The notes beneath the pieces are model-generated. The model saw only the letters and a list, made by a program, of their open reading frames with translations. It was not told the origin of the DNA and made no database searches. From assembly GCA_017590115.1 (NCBI GenBank), contig JAGGNK010003335.1, positions 11,594,286 to 11,658,285 of the forward strand: a DNA stretch of 64,000 nucleotides, in the 5' to 3' direction. This document shows, piece by piece, positions 62,201-64,000 of this stretch (positions are counted from its first letter, which is position 1; each line of letters starts with the position of its first letter). The stretch is from Montifringilla adamsi (Eukaryota > Chordata > Aves > Passeriformes > Passeridae). The translations under genes were made by a program, and so were the position numbers.

Positions 62201-64000
62201 GAGGGATAAGGGGTCTCCTGGAGAGCACTGAAGGAACAGACTGGGAGGGAGAGAACGTCAGATCACAGAGGGGGTTGGTGCAATGACTCGATTCTCAAAC
62301 ACAGAGTGAACAATCTTCTGCTTAATCTAAATACAAGTGATGAGTTGTAGGAGTGGTGAAAATGGCAAATAAAATCTAGGAAATTGCATATAAAGAGGAA
62401 TCGTTGTTATTAAATCATTTAGGATGGATGTGTTTCAAATCTAGCTCACAGCTGAAGCTGTTTTACAGCTCTAGCTGTGGAGTTTTAACAAAATTGCAGA
62501 ATTGCAACGTGTCTGCCAGGGATTTATTTTAAGGATTGCAGGGTAGTTACATGAATGAACCTTAATAGACTCAACATGTTGTTGTGATCTGAACTCCTCA
62601 GTGATCTCCACTGCCGTTTATGTGCACAGGAACCAACAACGAGTGCATTTGTGTGTTTGCACGTGTGCAAACACTCCAGATGGAAATGGGGCACACACAC
62701 GTGCAGGGCTGTTCCCAGCTCCACACAGGTTCCCTACAGACTGCTCCTGCAGGACAATGACAGCATTTCTCAACCTTAGCATCACAGTGTTCCTTTTCTC
62801 TTAACCCCATAGGTCTCCTGTTTCCTCTGATCTGCCTCCTGTCTGTATTAGAAAGGAAAGACTACACTGCCCAGCACACTCCTGGTACTTGATCTCACTC
62901 CAAGCTTTGGGTGCTAATCCCACCGCCCTTGTCTCTCCTCCTGGTGCCTGTGGGCGTGGGGGTGTCTGTACAGACATGCACATCTCCTTCCACTGGCTGC
63001 CTTCCCTGACCTGCTCTGGACAAGAAGTGAACAAGATTCTGGCTCAAAGTGGCTCCATAGCTCAGCTGCTAACATCAGCTCCCTCTCTTTTCTCCAGAAA
63101 CTATATATTGCATTTCTACTTTAAGCACATCAGCTGTCAATCTAGCAGTCCAAAGATCCTCATTTCCAGGTGCTCCCATTCTCCTCACTGTGGGAGGGCA
63201 TTCTCTACTGGAATTTGCCTGTTGAAGCACTGAGAAGGGGAAATTATTTTTTAAAATGTATCTTTTTTTTTCTTTGTCTACTTCCAGCAGATAGTTGGAA
63301 CATTTAAAAAAATTCATCCTGAGCATAAATATTGAGCATTTTTGAAAATACTGGCTCTAAATTTGTGGAGATCAAACTTCTCTAACAGCCTTAATGGTTT
63401 TAGAAATGCTGTTAAACTTCTCAGCTCTGGAGAGCAGAGCATGTGCTAACACTCACTTGATGGCCTCAACAATTCTCCTTGACTGCAGGGATAAGTCACA
63501 GAGCAGGATGCTCTTGATGGTCCATGGGAAGGGCAGCATGTCCTTATGAACACAAAAATTATAACCACTTCTACCTCTGGAAAGATCTCTAATTCATCAG
63601 TAATGTTTCAATGAAATAATGGCCACAAACCCTAGCAGCAATTAGAGAAATATTATTTGTTTTGTTTATTTAATGCAAAGGCACAAGTTTTTTTATGAAC
63701 AGAAAGTGATGATGTGCTGTCAGGACAAGGGAGGAAATGGAAGGAAGGATTTTGAGAGCTCTGAGCACTGCTCTCCTCTCTTCTGTTTCTCTGGAACATT
63801 TGCCCTTTCTGCCCGTGGTTCCACTGTGGGAGCCATATGGCTTCCAACACTCCACTAAGTAGCCACTGAGAATTGTCTGCAGTGGAACAGTGCCAAAGCC
63901 CTTCCTGGTTTAATGACATGGGGAAGAGCACTGTGCAGTGCTCACCAGCACAGAGGCTCACACGTCCTTGATGCTGATCCTGGAGCCAGCAAGTGATGCT

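Larger units (their letters stand above)
48822..64000 (-). other. EBF1: EBF1 large upstream intron (3' 15 kb)
   Basis: Begins at the acceptor of the first helix exon and runs off the window. I searched for the exon expected upstream (end of the IPT/HLH1 region, with a GDPERLPK-like motif) and found no match. It contains the CAGA repeat, the nested inverted repeat and putative conserved blocks listed separately. The rest is AT-rich unique DNA. Confidence 0.75.

Overview
This is vertebrate nuclear DNA, most likely from a bird. It is AT-rich and gene-poor, contains no bacterial-style gene packing, and carries diverged CR1 (avian/reptilian LINE) fragments, with no Alu- or L1-like repeats seen. 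The only gene I can support is the 3' end of EBF1 (early B-cell factor 1, a COE-family transcription factor) on the minus strand. Five coding exons join without a frame break and end in a stop codon. The species cannot be fixed from the sequence.

Layout. Positions 1 to about 36,405 lie downstream of EBF1 and look like a gene desert: no ORF resembles a known protein, and I see only CR1 remnants, homopolymers, short tandem repeats and several blocks that look like conserved non-coding DNA. Positions ~36,405-39,557 are the long AT-rich EBF1 3'UTR, interrupted by a GC-rich block (~38,320-38,790) that ends in an antisense CR1 remnant. The coding exons, in transcript order, are 48,821-48,756, 48,181-48,004, 46,566-46,387, 44,230-44,036 and 39,589-39,558 (stop 39,560-39,558). 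They total 651 nt, or 216 residues plus stop. From 48,822 to the end of the window is a large upstream intron; the preceding exon is outside the window.

The encoded segment covers the two copies of the duplicated second helix of the COE helix-loop-helix dimerisation region, each at the start of its own exon, followed by the Ser/Thr/Pro/Asn-rich C-terminal transactivation domain. No complete undescribed system was found. The observations most worth a second look are the tandem helix exons with contrasting codon usage, the rearranged 3'UTR, an intronic inverted repeat that could fold (57,695-57,760), a 9-bp hairpin followed by a T run (21,216-21,248), a second perfect hairpin (23,067-23,088) and several putative conserved enhancer-like blocks. 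Conservation is inferred from sequence texture only and was not measured.
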